Assembly (NCBI RefSeq): GCF_900129565.1 | Contig: NZ_FQWD01000007.1 | Span: forward strand, 1 to 64,000 | Length of the DNA stretch: 64,000 nucleotides | Direction: 5' to 3' | Source of the DNA: Marisediminitalea aggregata | Lineage (GTDB): Bacteria; Pseudomonadota; Gammaproteobacteria; Enterobacterales; Alteromonadaceae | The notes under the pieces: generated by a model | Database searches by the model: none | What the model saw: only the letters and a program-made list of their open reading frames with translations | What the model was told of the DNA's origin: nothing | In this document: positions 20,848 through 30,876 of the stretch, piece by piece | Position numbering within the stretch: position 1 is the first letter of the stretch | Layout of the letters: each line of letters opens with the position of its first letter | Translations under genes and position numbers: made by a program

Positions 20848-20893
20848 CCAAGGCTGTCGGGAACACTTCACACTCACTCAACAGGGAACACTA

Positions 20894-23469
20894 ATGAAAC
20901 ACTCTCATTCTTTTCATCCCATTGCGGTAGGTATTGCACTTTTTCTTCTTGGCAGTACTACCACCGCACTCGCTCAGGAAGCATCAGAAGTCAGTGAAAC
21001 TGACGTTGAAAAAATAGATGTACTGGGCAAAAAAGCGGATTACTACTCCATTATGCCAAACGGCGAAAACCGCAGCGCGTTTGGTTTAGACAAATCACTG
21101 TACGAAACCCCTCGTTCAATTACCGAAATCAGTGAAGATCTGGTAGATAAGTTTGCGCTGCGCAGCGTTGATGATTTGGTTCGTTTAACCCCGGGGGCGT
21201 TCACCAGCTCGTTCTTCGGTATTAAAGGCGCCATGGATATTCGCGGTGAGCCTGCCGACAACTATTTCCGGGGCTTTCGTCGCATTGCCAACCCGGGTGC
21301 ATTCAATACCATTGTGCGCGGTGCGGAAAAACTTGAAGTCATGCGTGGCCCGGTGTCACCACTCTACGGTAGCGGCAGCGTGGGTGGACAGCTCAATTAC
21401 ACCCCCAAATCGGCCAAAGTAGGCGGCAGTAAATACATCGATGAAGTCACCGGTGACATTTCAGTTACCGTGGGTTCGTACAACCAACGCATCATCTCGG
21501 GCAGCCTGGGTATCCCTCTGGAAATTGGCGGTAAATACGGTGGCCTGCAGTTATTTGCCGAAGTTGAAGATTCAGAATCGTTCTTTGATGGATATGAGCC
21601 TTCCAGTGAGTTAGTTCAGGCTGCTGTCGATTTTGACCTGTCCGACAGCACGACTCTGCAGTTCGGCGTGCAGTATCAGACGACTGACAGTATTCAGGTG
21701 CCGGGTTGGAACCGCGTCACGCAAGACCTGATTGACAAAGGTACTTATATAACCGGTGCCGCGCCGATTCGAAACTCTGACAATCCGATAGGCGCCAATA
21801 CTCTGCTGCCTCAGGAGTCGTCGTTCATAGCGTCGTTTGCGCCCAGCTTCCTGAATAACGCATTTAGCAACGTAAACAGTTGGTGTACGGCTGCCGACGC
21901 GGGTGCAGGTAATGCCTCGTACAACGGTTTTGAAATCAGCTGTGCCGGCGGTTTTGGTAATTTCCTGGCTGACCGCACACTGGCTAACCCTTATGCGTTA
22001 ACCGATGCAGGCACTACGCAAATCGATCATCAGACTACGTTTATCGACGATCAGGATTACGCTGATACCACGGCGATTACCGCGTATATCGACATCACCC
22101 ATGAGTTCGAAAGTGGCACTGTATGGAAAAATGAAGCGTTTTACGATTACATGGATCACACCAAGTACCAAAGCTGGGGTTTCACCGCCTATTACCCGGA
22201 CGCTTTCCTGTATGAACTTCGCAGCAGCCTGACTTTCGAGTACGAAGGCGACAGTTTTACTGCTAACAGCATAGTGGGTGTGAACTACCGCGAAGAACAT
22301 TTGGATAACTACGCCGCCTGGATGGATGAGACGTTTGATTTCCGTGATATTTCCGTAGGGCCAACGGCTAATGACCGTATTTCTCCAGCATCGTTTGACC
22401 CATATGAAAATGCCACACTCATTTATGACGAAGATGGCAACGTCACCGGCGTCGATGGCACGTTAACCCCAACTTCAACGAAGTGCACCTGTCCAAATCG
22501 GCCAATGCCGGAACGTTTTTCCTGACCGATATCGCCTATGGCAAATTTAACGTACTACTAGGTGCGCGGTTTGACTACTTCGACGTTGAATCAGAAAACG
22601 GCTGGGTAGCCTATTTAGGCGACCCTCAGGGTAATGGTGTTATAACAGGTGATGATACGGCGTTTAGCTATAACACCAGTATTTCCTACGATGCAGATGG
22701 TATTATTCCCTATATCACCTATGCAGAAACCAACTCGTTGAGTACCAACCAACTTGGCGGGATCATTCCAACGACCATTGAGTCAAGCGAATATATCCAG
22801 GAATCGGTGCTTCAGGAAGTGGGTGTCAAAATGAACCTGCTCGACAACCGTTTGTATACCGCTGTTGCCTGGTACGATCAGGAAAAGACCTATCGTGACA
22901 GTCAGACCGGTGCGCTTGTCGCCGTGTATGGTGATGGCCTGGAATTCGAAATGCGGGCTTTGGTGAGTGAAAATCTGTCTATTCTTGCAACGGCTACCCA
23001 CACTAATACCGAAGAAGTCAGTAATGGTGCGTTAGCGGTTATCAACGGCGCTGATTTCGCGGCACAGAACGGGCTCAACCCGGAAGATGTGTATGGCGGC
23101 CGTATTGCAGGTCCCCGTTCGGCTTTTGTTGGCATGAATACGCGTCTAGAGCGCGGTGGCCTGCCCGACAATATCATCAGTATTTCAGGTACCTGGGCAC
23201 AGGAACTGGGTGAAGGCGATGTGACAGGGAGTATCGGCCTGACGTGGGTTGACGAAACTTACACTGACATATTGCAAACCGTCATGCTGCCTAGCTACAG
23301 CATTGTGAATGGCTCTGTAAGCTATGCGCAAGGACCGTTTGTTGGTCTTCTGCAAGTGAATAATTTGCTGGATGAAGAATATTATACCTCGGCTGATTTA
23401 TTCGACTCAGTAGTCGTTAAACCTTCAGCGGGCAGAACCTTCTCGTTCACTGCAACGTATAAGTTTTAA
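20894..23469 (+). pseudogene. TonB-dependent receptor, frameshifted
   Basis: An outer-membrane TonB-dependent receptor split by one frameshift. The first part runs from ATG 20894 to a stop at 22525 and carries the signal peptide (ends near ALAQ), a TonB-box-like EKIDVLG and the plug domain. The second part continues in another frame from about 22470 to 23469 with the barrel and a C-terminal aromatic (FTATYKF). Restoring one C to the CCCC run at 22467-22470 rejoins the frames as TLTPNFNEV. It is a clear paralogue of the receptor at 60949, sharing the RGEP..NYFRGFRR..NPG region of the plug. The break could be a real mutation, a phase-variable tract or a sequence error. The upstream in-frame ATG at 20831 was rejected because it would precede the promoter. 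Confidence 0.85.
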
Positions 23470-23476
23470 AGAAAAC

Positions 23477-23501
23477 AGCCCCTCAGTGTTGCTGAGGGGC
23501 T
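23477..23501. terminator. Terminator between the convergent TonB receptor and csbD-like gene
   Basis: The 10-bp stem AGCCCCTCAG-TGTTG-CTGAGGGGCT lies between the two stops. The T-rich tract (GTTTTCTTT) is on the minus side, so it most clearly serves the CsbD gene, but it can stop both transcripts. Confidence 0.8.
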
Positions 23502-23511
23502 ACCTTAAAAC

Positions 23512-23703
23512 TTAGGCCTGTAAGGCATCAAACTCACGGCGCGCCTTTTCCCTGCTCATGCCATATCTTTCCTGCATTTTGCCGTAAAAGACTTCGAACT
23601 TACCTTCCATTTGCTCTACTTCGTCATCGGTGAGCTTACCCCACTTTTCTTTCACTTTACCAGTCAGTTGTGTCCACTTACCTTTAGCAATATCAGTATT
23701 CAT
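23512..23703 (-). CDS. CsbD-family stress protein
   Basis: A 63-residue hydrophilic protein of the CsbD/YjbJ family. It carries the typical opening KGKWTQLTGKVKEKWGKLTDDEV (residues 8-30). Members are abundant general-stress proteins of unknown biochemical role. A single small gene preceded by GAGCGG in front of its ATG. It has no functional tie to the flanking receptor or efflux genes that I can see. Confidence 0.88.
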   Translation of the reverse strand: MNTDIAKGKWTQLTGKVKEKWGKLTDDEVEQMEGKFEVFYGKMQERYGMSREKARREFDALQA

Positions 23704-23904
23704 TGTCCGCTCCTTTATCTAATGAAGTAAAAATGCCTGCAACCGAAACAGAAAACTATTCAGGCATCGCGCAATTGTCTTGCGCTCACAGTAGATAATG
23801 CGAAACGCATACCAACCGTATAATTCATTAAAATCATAAACTTACAAAAAAGCGTATTTCAGCACTCTGTATTGTTCTCACAGCCAGTGAAAGAGTTACA
23901 AAAA

Positions 23905-23932
23905 AGCCCGGCGTGACAAATCAGGCCGGGCT
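23905..23932 (-). terminator. Terminator of the RND efflux operon
   Basis: The stem AGCCCGGC / GCCGGGCT has an 11-12 base loop and is followed on the minus strand by TTTTTT. It lies 18 bases beyond the permease stop. Confidence 0.85.
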
Positions 23933-23949
23933 GCTTCCAGAACAACGTG

Positions 23950-26900
23950 TTAGTGCGCAGGCTTTATTTTAAACACCAGGCTATACAGTACGGGCACAAA
24001 GACCAGCGTAAGCAAGGTAGCAAAGCCCAGACCAAACATGATCACCACAGCCATGCTGGCAAAGAAGTCATCAAACAACAGCGGTATCATACCTAGGATA
24101 GTCGTGATGGCCGCCATACAAACCGGTCTCACCCTACTCAATGTTGCATGAAACAGCGCAGAATACGGCGCTTTGCCCTCTTCCAGTTCAAGTTTCACCT
24201 GCTCAACCAGAACAATACCGTTTTTGATGATCATGCCCGACAGGCTTAAAAACCCGAGCAGCGCCATAAAGCCAAACGGTGCGCCGGTCATCAGTAAGCC
24301 ATAGCTTACGCCAATCAGCGCTAATGGAATACAAGCCCAGATAATCCCCGCTGTTCTGGCTGAGGCAAACAACAATACCGTTGTAATAAACATGATCAGG
24401 TAACCCACCGGCAGCGAACCAAAGATAGCCTTTTGCGCTTTCGTCGAGGCTTCAAATTCACCGCCCCACTCCAGCTCATAACCCACCGGAAGTGGAATGG
24501 CTTCAATTTCACCGCGAACGCGAGAGAACAACTTAGCTGCGGTTTCACTGCCCAGAATATCGTGATCGGCCATTACCGTAAGCGTACGCTTTCTGTCTCT
24601 GCGCATGATAATCGGGTCTTCCCACACCACATCGAACTTACGCACGATTTGGGTAATTGGAATAAACTGTTGTGCCGTCGATGAGAATATCTGCAGATTC
24701 TCCAGATTGTCTGCGGTCAGGCGCTCTTCCGGTGGCGGGCGGCTGATAATAGGTAGCAAGTCCGTGCCATCGCGGTACACGCCAATTTGCGCGCCGCTGA
24801 AGCTGGTAAGCAACAGGTTATCCAGATCAGCTTTGCTGATACCAACACGACGCGCTGCGGCTTCGTTAAATACCGGGCGAATTACCTTGGTTTGCTGACG
24901 CCAGTTGTCACGGATATTGCGTGCACCTGGATCAGACTCCAGCACGCGCTTTGCTTCTGAAGCCAATTGTCGCAACACCTGTGGATCCGGCCCACTAAAG
25001 CGCGCTTCGATTTTGGCATCCGTAGACGGACCAATTTCAAGACGCTTTATCTTATAGAACATTTCGCCGTGTTCAGTTTCCATATAATCGCGCAGTTTCG
25101 GCAATTGCGCTTCCAGTGACTCACCATCCTGCATTCTGATCACTAGCTGCGCGTAGGTCGGATAGCTTTTTTCCGTTTTATAGGTAAGCATGAAACGCGG
25201 CAGCCCCTGCCCCACGGTCGTTGTCACTTCCTCGACGCCATCCTGCTCAAGCATATGGGCTTCGATAATCCCCATTTTTTCCGCATTAACCCGAATGTCG
25301 GTGCCGGCTTTATGCCACACGTCAACCAGAAACATCGGCGTAGTTGAAGGCGGGAAAAACGCCTGCTTTACCTGGCCAAACGCAATGACCGCACTGACTA
25401 ACAGGCCCACCATGGTAACCACAGTCAACACTCGCCAGCGCAACGCGAAACCCAGAATACCGCTAAACACATCGAATATAACGCCTTTGTAGATGTCTTC
25501 GCTGTCTTTCAGTTCGCTACTGTCTGCTTTGGCATCGTCTTTAAATAACAAGGTGGCGAAAAAAGGCGTAAGCGTTATCGCCGTGATCCAACTGAGCAAT
25601 AAACTCACAAACAACACCCAGAATAAGCTACCAGCAAATTCTCCCGTGGCATCGCTGGACAAACCGATAGGCGCAAACGCAATAATAGCAATCACCGTTG
25701 CGCCCAGCAGTGGCCACATATTCTGACTCACCACCTGAGCAGCTGCCTCGCGCTTGTTTAAGCCACGTTTCATGGCTATCAGTATCCCTTCGGTTACCAC
25801 AATGGCATTATCGACCAGCATCCCAAGCGCAATGATCAGCGCCCCTAGCGAAATACGCTGTAGGTTTATATCCATCTGCTGCATGAAGATAAAGGTGCCT
25901 AACACGGTCAATAGCAGGATAAGGCCAATTAACAAGCCTGACTTTATGCCCATGAACAACAGCAGTACCACAATAACAATGCCCACCGCTTCGGCCAGGT
26001 TTAAAATAAAACCATGTACGGATTTATCAACTTCAACCGGCTGGTTGTAAATGAAGTCGGTATCCATGCCAACAGGACGCATGTATTCCAATGCTTGCAT
26101 GCGTTGCTGAATACGCTCGCCCACTTCAACAACATTCACCCCGTCGGCGAAGGATATGCCCAGCAATAAAGCCCGATGGCCACCGTAGTGAATTAAATTG
26201 TCCGGCACCTCTTCGTAGCCGCGATACACGCGCGCAACATCGCCAAGGTAAATACGCTCAGATGCGCCCGCCTGGCTAATAAGCAGGTTTTCAAGCTCTT
26301 CAACAGATTCGAATTCGCCAGTAGGGTTAATGCGAATGTATTCATCGCCAATTTTAACTTTGCCGGCATTCGATACCTGGTTTTGTGTGACCAGCAAAGA
26401 ACTAATGCGACTTGGACTGATACCCAATGAAACAATTTTTGAACGGGAAATCTCCACAAATACCTGCTCTTCCTGCTCACCTTGTACACTGACTTTGCCT
26501 ACGCCATCGACTAAAACCAACTCACGCTTCAGAAAATCCACATAATCGTTGATGTCCTTGTACTGGTATCCATCACCTGTAACCGCGATAAGCATGCCGT
26601 ACACATCGGCAAAATCGTCAATGATCTTGGGCGGGTAAACACCAGACGGCAAAGACGGCGTCAGGTCATTAATTTTGCGACGCATCTCTTCCCAGATACC
26701 GCGCAGGTCATCTTTGCGGTAGATGCTTTTCATTTCTACCGTGATCTGCGATTTTCCGGCCGTAGAAATGGACTTGATATTGTCTACGTAAGGCAGTTGT
26801 TGAATTGCATTTTCAATGGGGTACGTAACTTCTTCTTCAACCTGGGTAGGCGAAGCACCTGGATATACTGTGATCACCATGGCTTGTTTAATGGTAAATT

Positions 26901-27015
26901 GCGGGTCTTCCAAACGGCCTAAATTTAAAAATGCAATTAACCCACCTAACAACAGGATAAGCGTAACCATCCAGCTGGACGTCCGGTTGTTAACAAAATA
27001 ACTGGCTATATTCAC
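23950..27015 (-). CDS. RND efflux transporter permease (HAE1/AcrB superfamily)
   Basis: A 1021-residue inner-membrane proton-driven pump. It has 12 predicted helices in two sets (near 15-35, 340-540, and 850-1010) with two large periplasmic loops. The helix-4 motif LGMLVDNAIVVTEG (about 396-409) carries the proton-relay Asp. This branch is shorter than AcrB and resembles pumps acting with a lone lipoprotein adaptor. Substrates could be drugs, dyes or metabolites. It starts two bases after the adaptor stop, so the two form an operon. No outer-membrane TolC gene is present here, so it must borrow one. Confidence 0.93.
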   Translation of the reverse strand: MNIASYFVNNRTSSWMVTLILLLGGLIAFLNLGRLEDPQFTIKQAMVITVYPGASPTQVEEEVTYPIENAIQQLPYVDNIKSISTAGKSQITVEMKSIYRKDDLRGIWEEMRRKINDLTPSLPSGVYPPKIIDDFADVYGMLIAVTGDGYQYKDINDYVDFLKRELVLVDGVGKVSVQGEQEEQVFVEISRSKIVSLGISPSRISSLLVTQNQVSNAGKVKIGDEYIRINPTGEFESVEELENLLISQAGASERIYLGDVARVYRGYEEVPDNLIHYGGHRALLLGISFADGVNVVEVGERIQQRMQALEYMRPVGMDTDFIYNQPVEVDKSVHGFILNLAEAVGIVIVVLLLFMGIKSGLLIGLILLLTVLGTFIFMQQMDINLQRISLGALIIALGMLVDNAIVVTEGILIAMKRGLNKREAAAQVVSQNMWPLLGATVIAIIAFAPIGLSSDATGEFAGSLFWVLFVSLLLSWITAITLTPFFATLLFKDDAKADSSELKDSEDIYKGVIFDVFSGILGFALRWRVLTVVTMVGLLVSAVIAFGQVKQAFFPPSTTPMFLVDVWHKAGTDIRVNAEKMGIIEAHMLEQDGVEEVTTTVGQGLPRFMLTYKTEKSYPTYAQLVIRMQDGESLEAQLPKLRDYMETEHGEMFYKIKRLEIGPSTDAKIEARFSGPDPQVLRQLASEAKRVLESDPGARNIRDNWRQQTKVIRPVFNEAAARRVGISKADLDNLLLTSFSGAQIGVYRDGTDLLPIISRPPPEERLTADNLENLQIFSSTAQQFIPITQIVRKFDVVWEDPIIMRRDRKRTLTVMADHDILGSETAAKLFSRVRGEIEAIPLPVGYELEWGGEFEASTKAQKAIFGSLPVGYLIMFITTVLLFASARTAGIIWACIPLALIGVSYGLLMTGAPFGFMALLGFLSLSGMIIKNGIVLVEQVKLELEEGKAPYSALFHATLSRVRPVCMAAITTILGMIPLLFDDFFASMAVVIMFGLGFATLLTLVFVPVLYSLVFKIKPAH

Positions 27016-27017
27016 GG

Positions 27018-28106
27018 CTACAGCCCCCGTTCTTTCTGCCAGATTCTGACCGTATCACCGGCGCTAAGACGATGCACACCGGCCGCCACTATTTTTTCTG
27101 AAGTGGAAAGCCCACTCACCACCTTGAAGCCCTGATCGGTGATACCGCCTAAGGTGACCGCGCGCTTTTCAAGGGTCATGTCATCCTGGATCACGAACAC
27201 GTAGCTTTGCTGCGCATTTTCCGCATCAGCAAAAACCGCTGACGACGGTACATTCCAGCCACCGCTTTTCACTTTCATCACTTCGTCGAGTTGCGCTCTC
27301 ACTGTTGCTGACATGCCCGGGAACACATTAAAACTGTCTGGACGACGCAGTTGAAATACCACTTTGTAGGTGTTGGTAGCCGGATCAGCATCGGCATCAT
27401 ATTCTTTTAACGTAGCGCGAAACACTTCATCGGGATGAGTATCAAAACGTACTTCAGGACTGTAGTTTGCTTCTTTATCCAGGTTCGACAGTAAGTCTTC
27501 CGGTATTTGTATGGCCACATCCACTACCGTATTTTTCTGCAGTGAAAAGACCGGCTGTTGCGCGGTAATACTCTCGAAGTTTTCAACAAAACGCTGAGCA
27601 ACCTGACCGCTAAAAGGCGCGTGTAACTCTGTATAAGCCAGATTCGTCTTCGCTGACTTTAACGCTGCTGCAGCAACCTGCAACTGCGCGTTGGCTTCAT
27701 CAAATCCAGCTTTAGACGCCAACTGCTTCTCTACCAGTGTCTTTGCGCGATCGTATTGTACTTTCGCTAGGTCGTAATTCGCCTGCGCCTGATCGACCGC
27801 TATTTGATAATCAGTGGGATCCAGTTTTGCCAGCAGTTGACCGGTTTCAACCAATTGTCCTGAAGTGACTAGCAACTCAGACAGTTCTCCGGAAACGCGA
27901 AACGCCAGTGTTGCATCCTCGCTGGCTTCAACCACGGCGGGAAACTCGCGATAGCCACCGCTGTCCCCCAGTGTCAGTGTGATTGCTTTTACCAATTTGG
28001 TTTGGTCGCCTGTGGATTGCGAGACCTCAGCTTGTCCACCGCAGCCTGCCAACACGCTTATCAGTAGTACCAGTGTACTGAACTGAACATGAAATTTTTG
28101 AATCAC
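27018..28106 (-). CDS. RND efflux periplasmic adaptor lipoprotein (membrane fusion protein)
   Basis: The adaptor partner of the permease downstream. A lipoprotein signal ends in LLISVLAGC-GG. Next come the lipoyl/barrel-sandwich halves (about 55-90 and 165-200) flanking a coiled-coil hairpin with AQANYDLAKVQYDRAKTLVE (about 110-160), then beta-barrel and membrane-proximal domains. I chose GTG 28106 because AAGGAG lies seven bases upstream. The ATG at 28112 abuts the Shine-Dalgarno, and ATG 28145 would add a non-signal leader. It is divergent from a LysR regulator about 90 bases away, the classic arrangement for local control. Confidence 0.9.
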   Translation of the reverse strand: MIQKFHVQFSTLVLLISVLAGCGGQAEVSQSTGDQTKLVKAITLTLGDSGGYREFPAVVEASEDATLAFRVSGELSELLVTSGQLVETGQLLAKLDPTDYQIAVDQAQANYDLAKVQYDRAKTLVEKQLASKAGFDEANAQLQVAAAALKSAKTNLAYTELHAPFSGQVAQRFVENFESITAQQPVFSLQKNTVVDVAIQIPEDLLSNLDKEANYSPEVRFDTHPDEVFRATLKEYDADADPATNTYKVVFQLRRPDSFNVFPGMSATVRAQLDEVMKVKSGGWNVPSSAVFADAENAQQSYVFVIQDDMTLEKRAVTLGGITDQGFKVVSGLSTSEKIVAAGVHRLSAGDTVRIWQKERGL

Positions 28107-28197
28107 ACACATTCTCCTTAAGCTAATGCTGGCAATATACGCCAATCCATACCAAAATAATATTTAATCTATTTTAGCTATATATTAAATTTAATTT

Positions 28198-29106
28198 ATG
28201 ACCCTGGAACAATTACGGATGTTTGTTACGGTAGCCGATTTGGGCAGTATTGCCCGGGCTGCCGAGCACTTGCACAAAACTCAGCCTGCCATTTCTATTG
28301 CTATAAAGCGTTTACAAGACGAATTTAACCTTAGTTTATTGCAAAAAAGCGGGAACCGCCTGCAATTAACCCAAGATGGCATCCGCATGTTGCCACACTG
28401 CCGGTACCTGCTGCGCAAACAATCCGATTTAACCGGTCTGGCAGAACACCTGAGTCGTGATCACGAACGCAAGGTCGAGTTGGTATATGATACGATTTGT
28501 CAGCAACTTCCGATTTATGATGCGGTAATAAATACACAACGCGCCTACCCTCACACCGAGTTATATTTGAGTTCCGTAGCCAGGCTTGGTGCTCTGCAAC
28601 GTGTTGTAGACGGTGATGCCGACGTTGCCATTACCCCATGGATGCACAATTTTCACGAGTTAGCGACATTTGAAACTCTGCCGTTTGGCCAATTCGAAGT
28701 CGTAGCCGTGATGCATGTTAACTGCCTGAGAAATTTAAACGGCGAGCCTGACCATTCCAGTCACCTGCACGACATTCCACTTTTAATGCCGCAAGCCTTC
28801 GATATAGATATCAATATCGAAAAAATGATGGGCGTGGTGCCGGCTTTTACCATTCGTTCAAACGACAGCGACACCCAAAAAGCCCTGCTCATGAAAGGCG
28901 CGGGATGGGGTTATATTCCTCGCGATAAGGTTGCCGATGAGTTAGCATCAGGCGAGTTATTTGCGCTCAAATTGAGCGACGTAACCTGCAGCATTCGCGG
29001 TGAAATAAGCGCAGTGCGTAAGCTGGGCCAACAATCTGGCCCGGTCAGTGATTTTCTTTGGGAACAATTAAGGCTGCAAACCGAGTCAAAGGGAGAAGGT
29101 AGTTAA
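28198..29106 (+). CDS. LysR-family regulator, probably of the adjacent RND efflux operon
   Basis: A 302-residue LysR-type transcription factor. The N-terminal winged helix-turn-helix is complete (residues 1-60, TLEQLRMFVTVADLGSIARAAEHLHKTQPAISIAIKRL). A periplasmic-binding-protein-like effector domain occupies about 90-295. It is divergent from the efflux adaptor, so it likely controls that operon in response to an unknown ligand. No Shine-Dalgarno is visible before the ATG and the upstream DNA is very AT-rich, so the mRNA may be nearly leaderless. Confidence 0.9.
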   Translation: MTLEQLRMFVTVADLGSIARAAEHLHKTQPAISIAIKRLQDEFNLSLLQKSGNRLQLTQDGIRMLPHCRYLLRKQSDLTGLAEHLSRDHERKVELVYDTICQQLPIYDAVINTQRAYPHTELYLSSVARLGALQRVVDGDADVAITPWMHNFHELATFETLPFGQFEVVAVMHVNCLRNLNGEPDHSSHLHDIPLLMPQAFDIDINIEKMMGVVPAFTIRSNDSDTQKALLMKGAGWGYIPRDKVADELASGELFALKLSDVTCSIRGEISAVRKLGQQSGPVSDFLWEQLRLQTESKGEGS

Positions 29107-29363
29107 AATATATTGAGCAACAGTACTATTAGGTCGGTAGTTTTCTGTATGCAGCAGCCATTTTGTAAACCTGCTCAGTTGGTATCTCAACTTTAACGTC
29201 CCAGTAAAACCTGTTGTGTAATGGTGTTCAGACAATTTTAAAGAGTAAATGAGGGTTGCTCTTTGTGTAAAGACGGGTGGGTACTTTCAGGCATACTTCC
29301 TCTAACACCTGTTTTGCCTCTGAGCCCTCGCACTAGCCTTGAAGCGGATGCTGTGCTCTTTTG

Positions 29364-29867
29364 CTAGACAAAATTTACAGCCAAATTTGCCGCTGCGTGA
29401 ATAAATAAGGTAGTTCCAATTGCAATCGACTTTCCATGTCGTCTTATTTGTTTCTGGTAATTGTAAGAGAACAATAAACCACCAAAAGAGGTGTATAACA
29501 ATATGAAACCAATGTGGCCCTCTTTCACTAAATGAAATGTTGAAAAAGTGAGGGTACTACACAGTATAAAAATGTATTTATTCTCCGTTATCCGCTGGCA
29601 AACGGAATAAATAAAGACGCAAAATATTAATGTCTCCAATATTGGGCTGAAAAAGACAAGATATAAAAGATGCACGAAATGCGTTTTTCGTTCTTGCACT
29701 AAAAGGCTCGAATAATCTACTGACTCAGCCGTAGTAAAATCCGTGAAAACGAGCATACATAATATGCTTAATTTCATAGACAAGAACGCGAGTAAGGTAA
29801 AGTAGAAGACATCTTTTATTAATGTGATTGTTACCCTCTCCACTCTTAGTTCCTCAAAAAGAAGCAC
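29364..29867 (-). CDS. CPBP-like (CAAX protease family) membrane protein, divergent
   Basis: A 167-residue hydrophobic protein with four or five predicted membrane helices. It resembles the CPBP/Abi glutamic-type protease family through SPILETLIFCVF (about 75-86), STFHLVKEGH (about 110-119) and HAAANL near the C-terminus. The canonical EExxxR is missing (only one Glu, no Arg), so it may be inactive. The frame opens with GTG at 29867 without a clear ribosome binding site, so the true start may be inside. It is AT-rich compared with its surroundings and is flanked by about 250 and 320 bases without genes, consistent with an acquired insert. Confidence 0.5.
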   Translation of the reverse strand: MLLFEELRVERVTITLIKDVFYFTLLAFLSMKLSILCMLVFTDFTTAESVDYSSLLVQERKTHFVHLLYLVFFSPILETLIFCVFIYSVCQRITENKYIFILCSTLTFSTFHLVKEGHIGFILLYTSFGGLLFSYNYQKQIRRHGKSIAIGTTLFIHAAANLAVNFV

Positions 29868-30189
29868 TCATCGTTAAGCCGCACAAACATATAGCTATAA
29901 TCCGGGCTGTGCCCCTCGGAAGCAGTTCGTGTTTACCAATCTCGATAAGAGTGACTAGTAGCCTGCTCCTGTAATGCCCTTATTCAAACTGAGATTGTTT
30001 CGCATTTGCAAGCGCTTTTTTGATGTTAATCAGATCAAACTTTTCCACAATTTACTCTTTAGCGACGAGCAGGCGAATAACAGTGAAAACCAGAAGTCTA
30101 GTATTTTTAAAAATAACAGGCTGAAACGAAAAACGGCGAGCATCCTGCTCGCCGTTTTCCGAAAGAACTTAAACTTAATTAGTTAATAA
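29868..30189. other. 322-base region without a gene, containing the rplT terminator
   Basis: It lies between rplT and the CPBP-like gene. Apart from the strong terminator at 30130-30158 nothing is recognised. The DNA is AT-rich and short frames in it have no coding signs. Confidence 0.5.
30130..30158 (-). terminator. Terminator of the thrS-infC-rpmI-rplT cluster
   Basis: A 13-bp stem (AAAACGGCGAGCA / TGCTCGCCGTTTT) with a 3-base loop ends in a T run on the minus strand, 31 bases past the rplT stop. It formally ends the translation cluster before the inserted region. Confidence 0.9.
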
Positions 30190-30546
30190 TTAAGCTAATG
30201 CGCCTTTAGCCGCGTCGACTAATGCGCTGAAAGCCGCTTTGTCATGTACTGCGATGTCGGCAAGGATCTTACGATCGATTTCAACAGACGCTTTCTTCAG
30301 ACCGTTGATGAAACGGCTGTATGACATGCCATTTTGACGAGCCGCAGCGTTGATACGTGCAATCCACAGTTGACGGAATTGACGCTTGCGCTGACGACGG
30401 TCGCGATAAGCATATTGACCAGCTTTAGTTACAGCCTGTACCGCTACGCGATAAACGCGTGAACGAGCACCGTAATAACCTTTAGCTTGTTTTAAAACTT
30501 TTTTGTGACGTGCACGTGCGATCGTGCCGCGTTTTACTCTAGCCAT
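30190..30546 (-). CDS. rplT: 50S ribosomal protein L20
   Basis: A 118-residue ribosomal protein that binds 23S rRNA early in assembly. The sequence is standard: [27 protein letters not shown] at the N-terminus, and [18 protein letters not shown] in the globular part. In E. coli L20 also represses rpmI-rplT translation. It follows rpmI by 18 bases. Confidence 0.99.
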   Translation of the reverse strand: MARVKRGTIARARHKKVLKQAKGYYGARSRVYRVAVQAVTKAGQYAYRDRRQRKRQFRQLWIARINAAARQNGMSYSRFINGLKKASVEIDRKILADIAVHDKAAFSALVDAAKGALA

Positions 30547-30564
30547 TATTCAGTCTCCTCAAAC

Positions 30565-30762
30565 TTAAACGTAAGGCAGCATGCGCTGTACTAATTTAGT
30601 ATCAGAGTCATGAACCAGTTTTTTGCCACGTAAGTGACGTTTACGCTTAGAGCTCTTCTTAGTCAGAATGTGACGTAAGTGAGACTGTTTGCTTTTGAAG
30701 CGGCCTGAACCAGTTTTCTTAAAACGTTTGGCAGCACCACTAACAGTTTTCATTTTAGGCAT
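30565..30762 (-). CDS. rpmI: 50S ribosomal protein L35
   Basis: A 65-residue, highly basic ribosomal protein ([20 protein letters not shown]...). Length and sequence match the family. It lies between infC and rplT in the standard order. Confidence 0.99.
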   Translation of the reverse strand: MPKMKTVSGAAKRFKKTGSGRFKSKQSHLRHILTKKSSKRKRHLRGKKLVHDSDTKLVQRMLPYV

Positions 30763-30876
30763 TGCTAAAACTCCGCATTGTTAATATCGGTATGGGGTGT
30801 GCAGTCACCTTTCCACCGGTTAATATTTGCAGCAGGGTGTTTTGGGGTGCAGATTCCCAAAAACTTTAAACCACTA

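Larger units (their letters stand above)
20492..20893. promoter_or_regulatory. 402-base divergent region upstream of the TonB receptor
   Basis: No gene is seen. The stretch 20690-20790 is strongly AT-rich. A TGGTGCA half-site lies at 20625-20631 and a GTGCACC at about 20605, both resembling NtrC half-sites. The palindrome and the sigma-54-like promoter listed separately occupy 20813-20846. Confidence 0.45.

Noticed and set aside
20831-20893. Upstream in-frame ATG for the first TonB receptor
   Set aside because: It would put the start inside the promoter region and place 21 non-signal residues before a good signal peptide.
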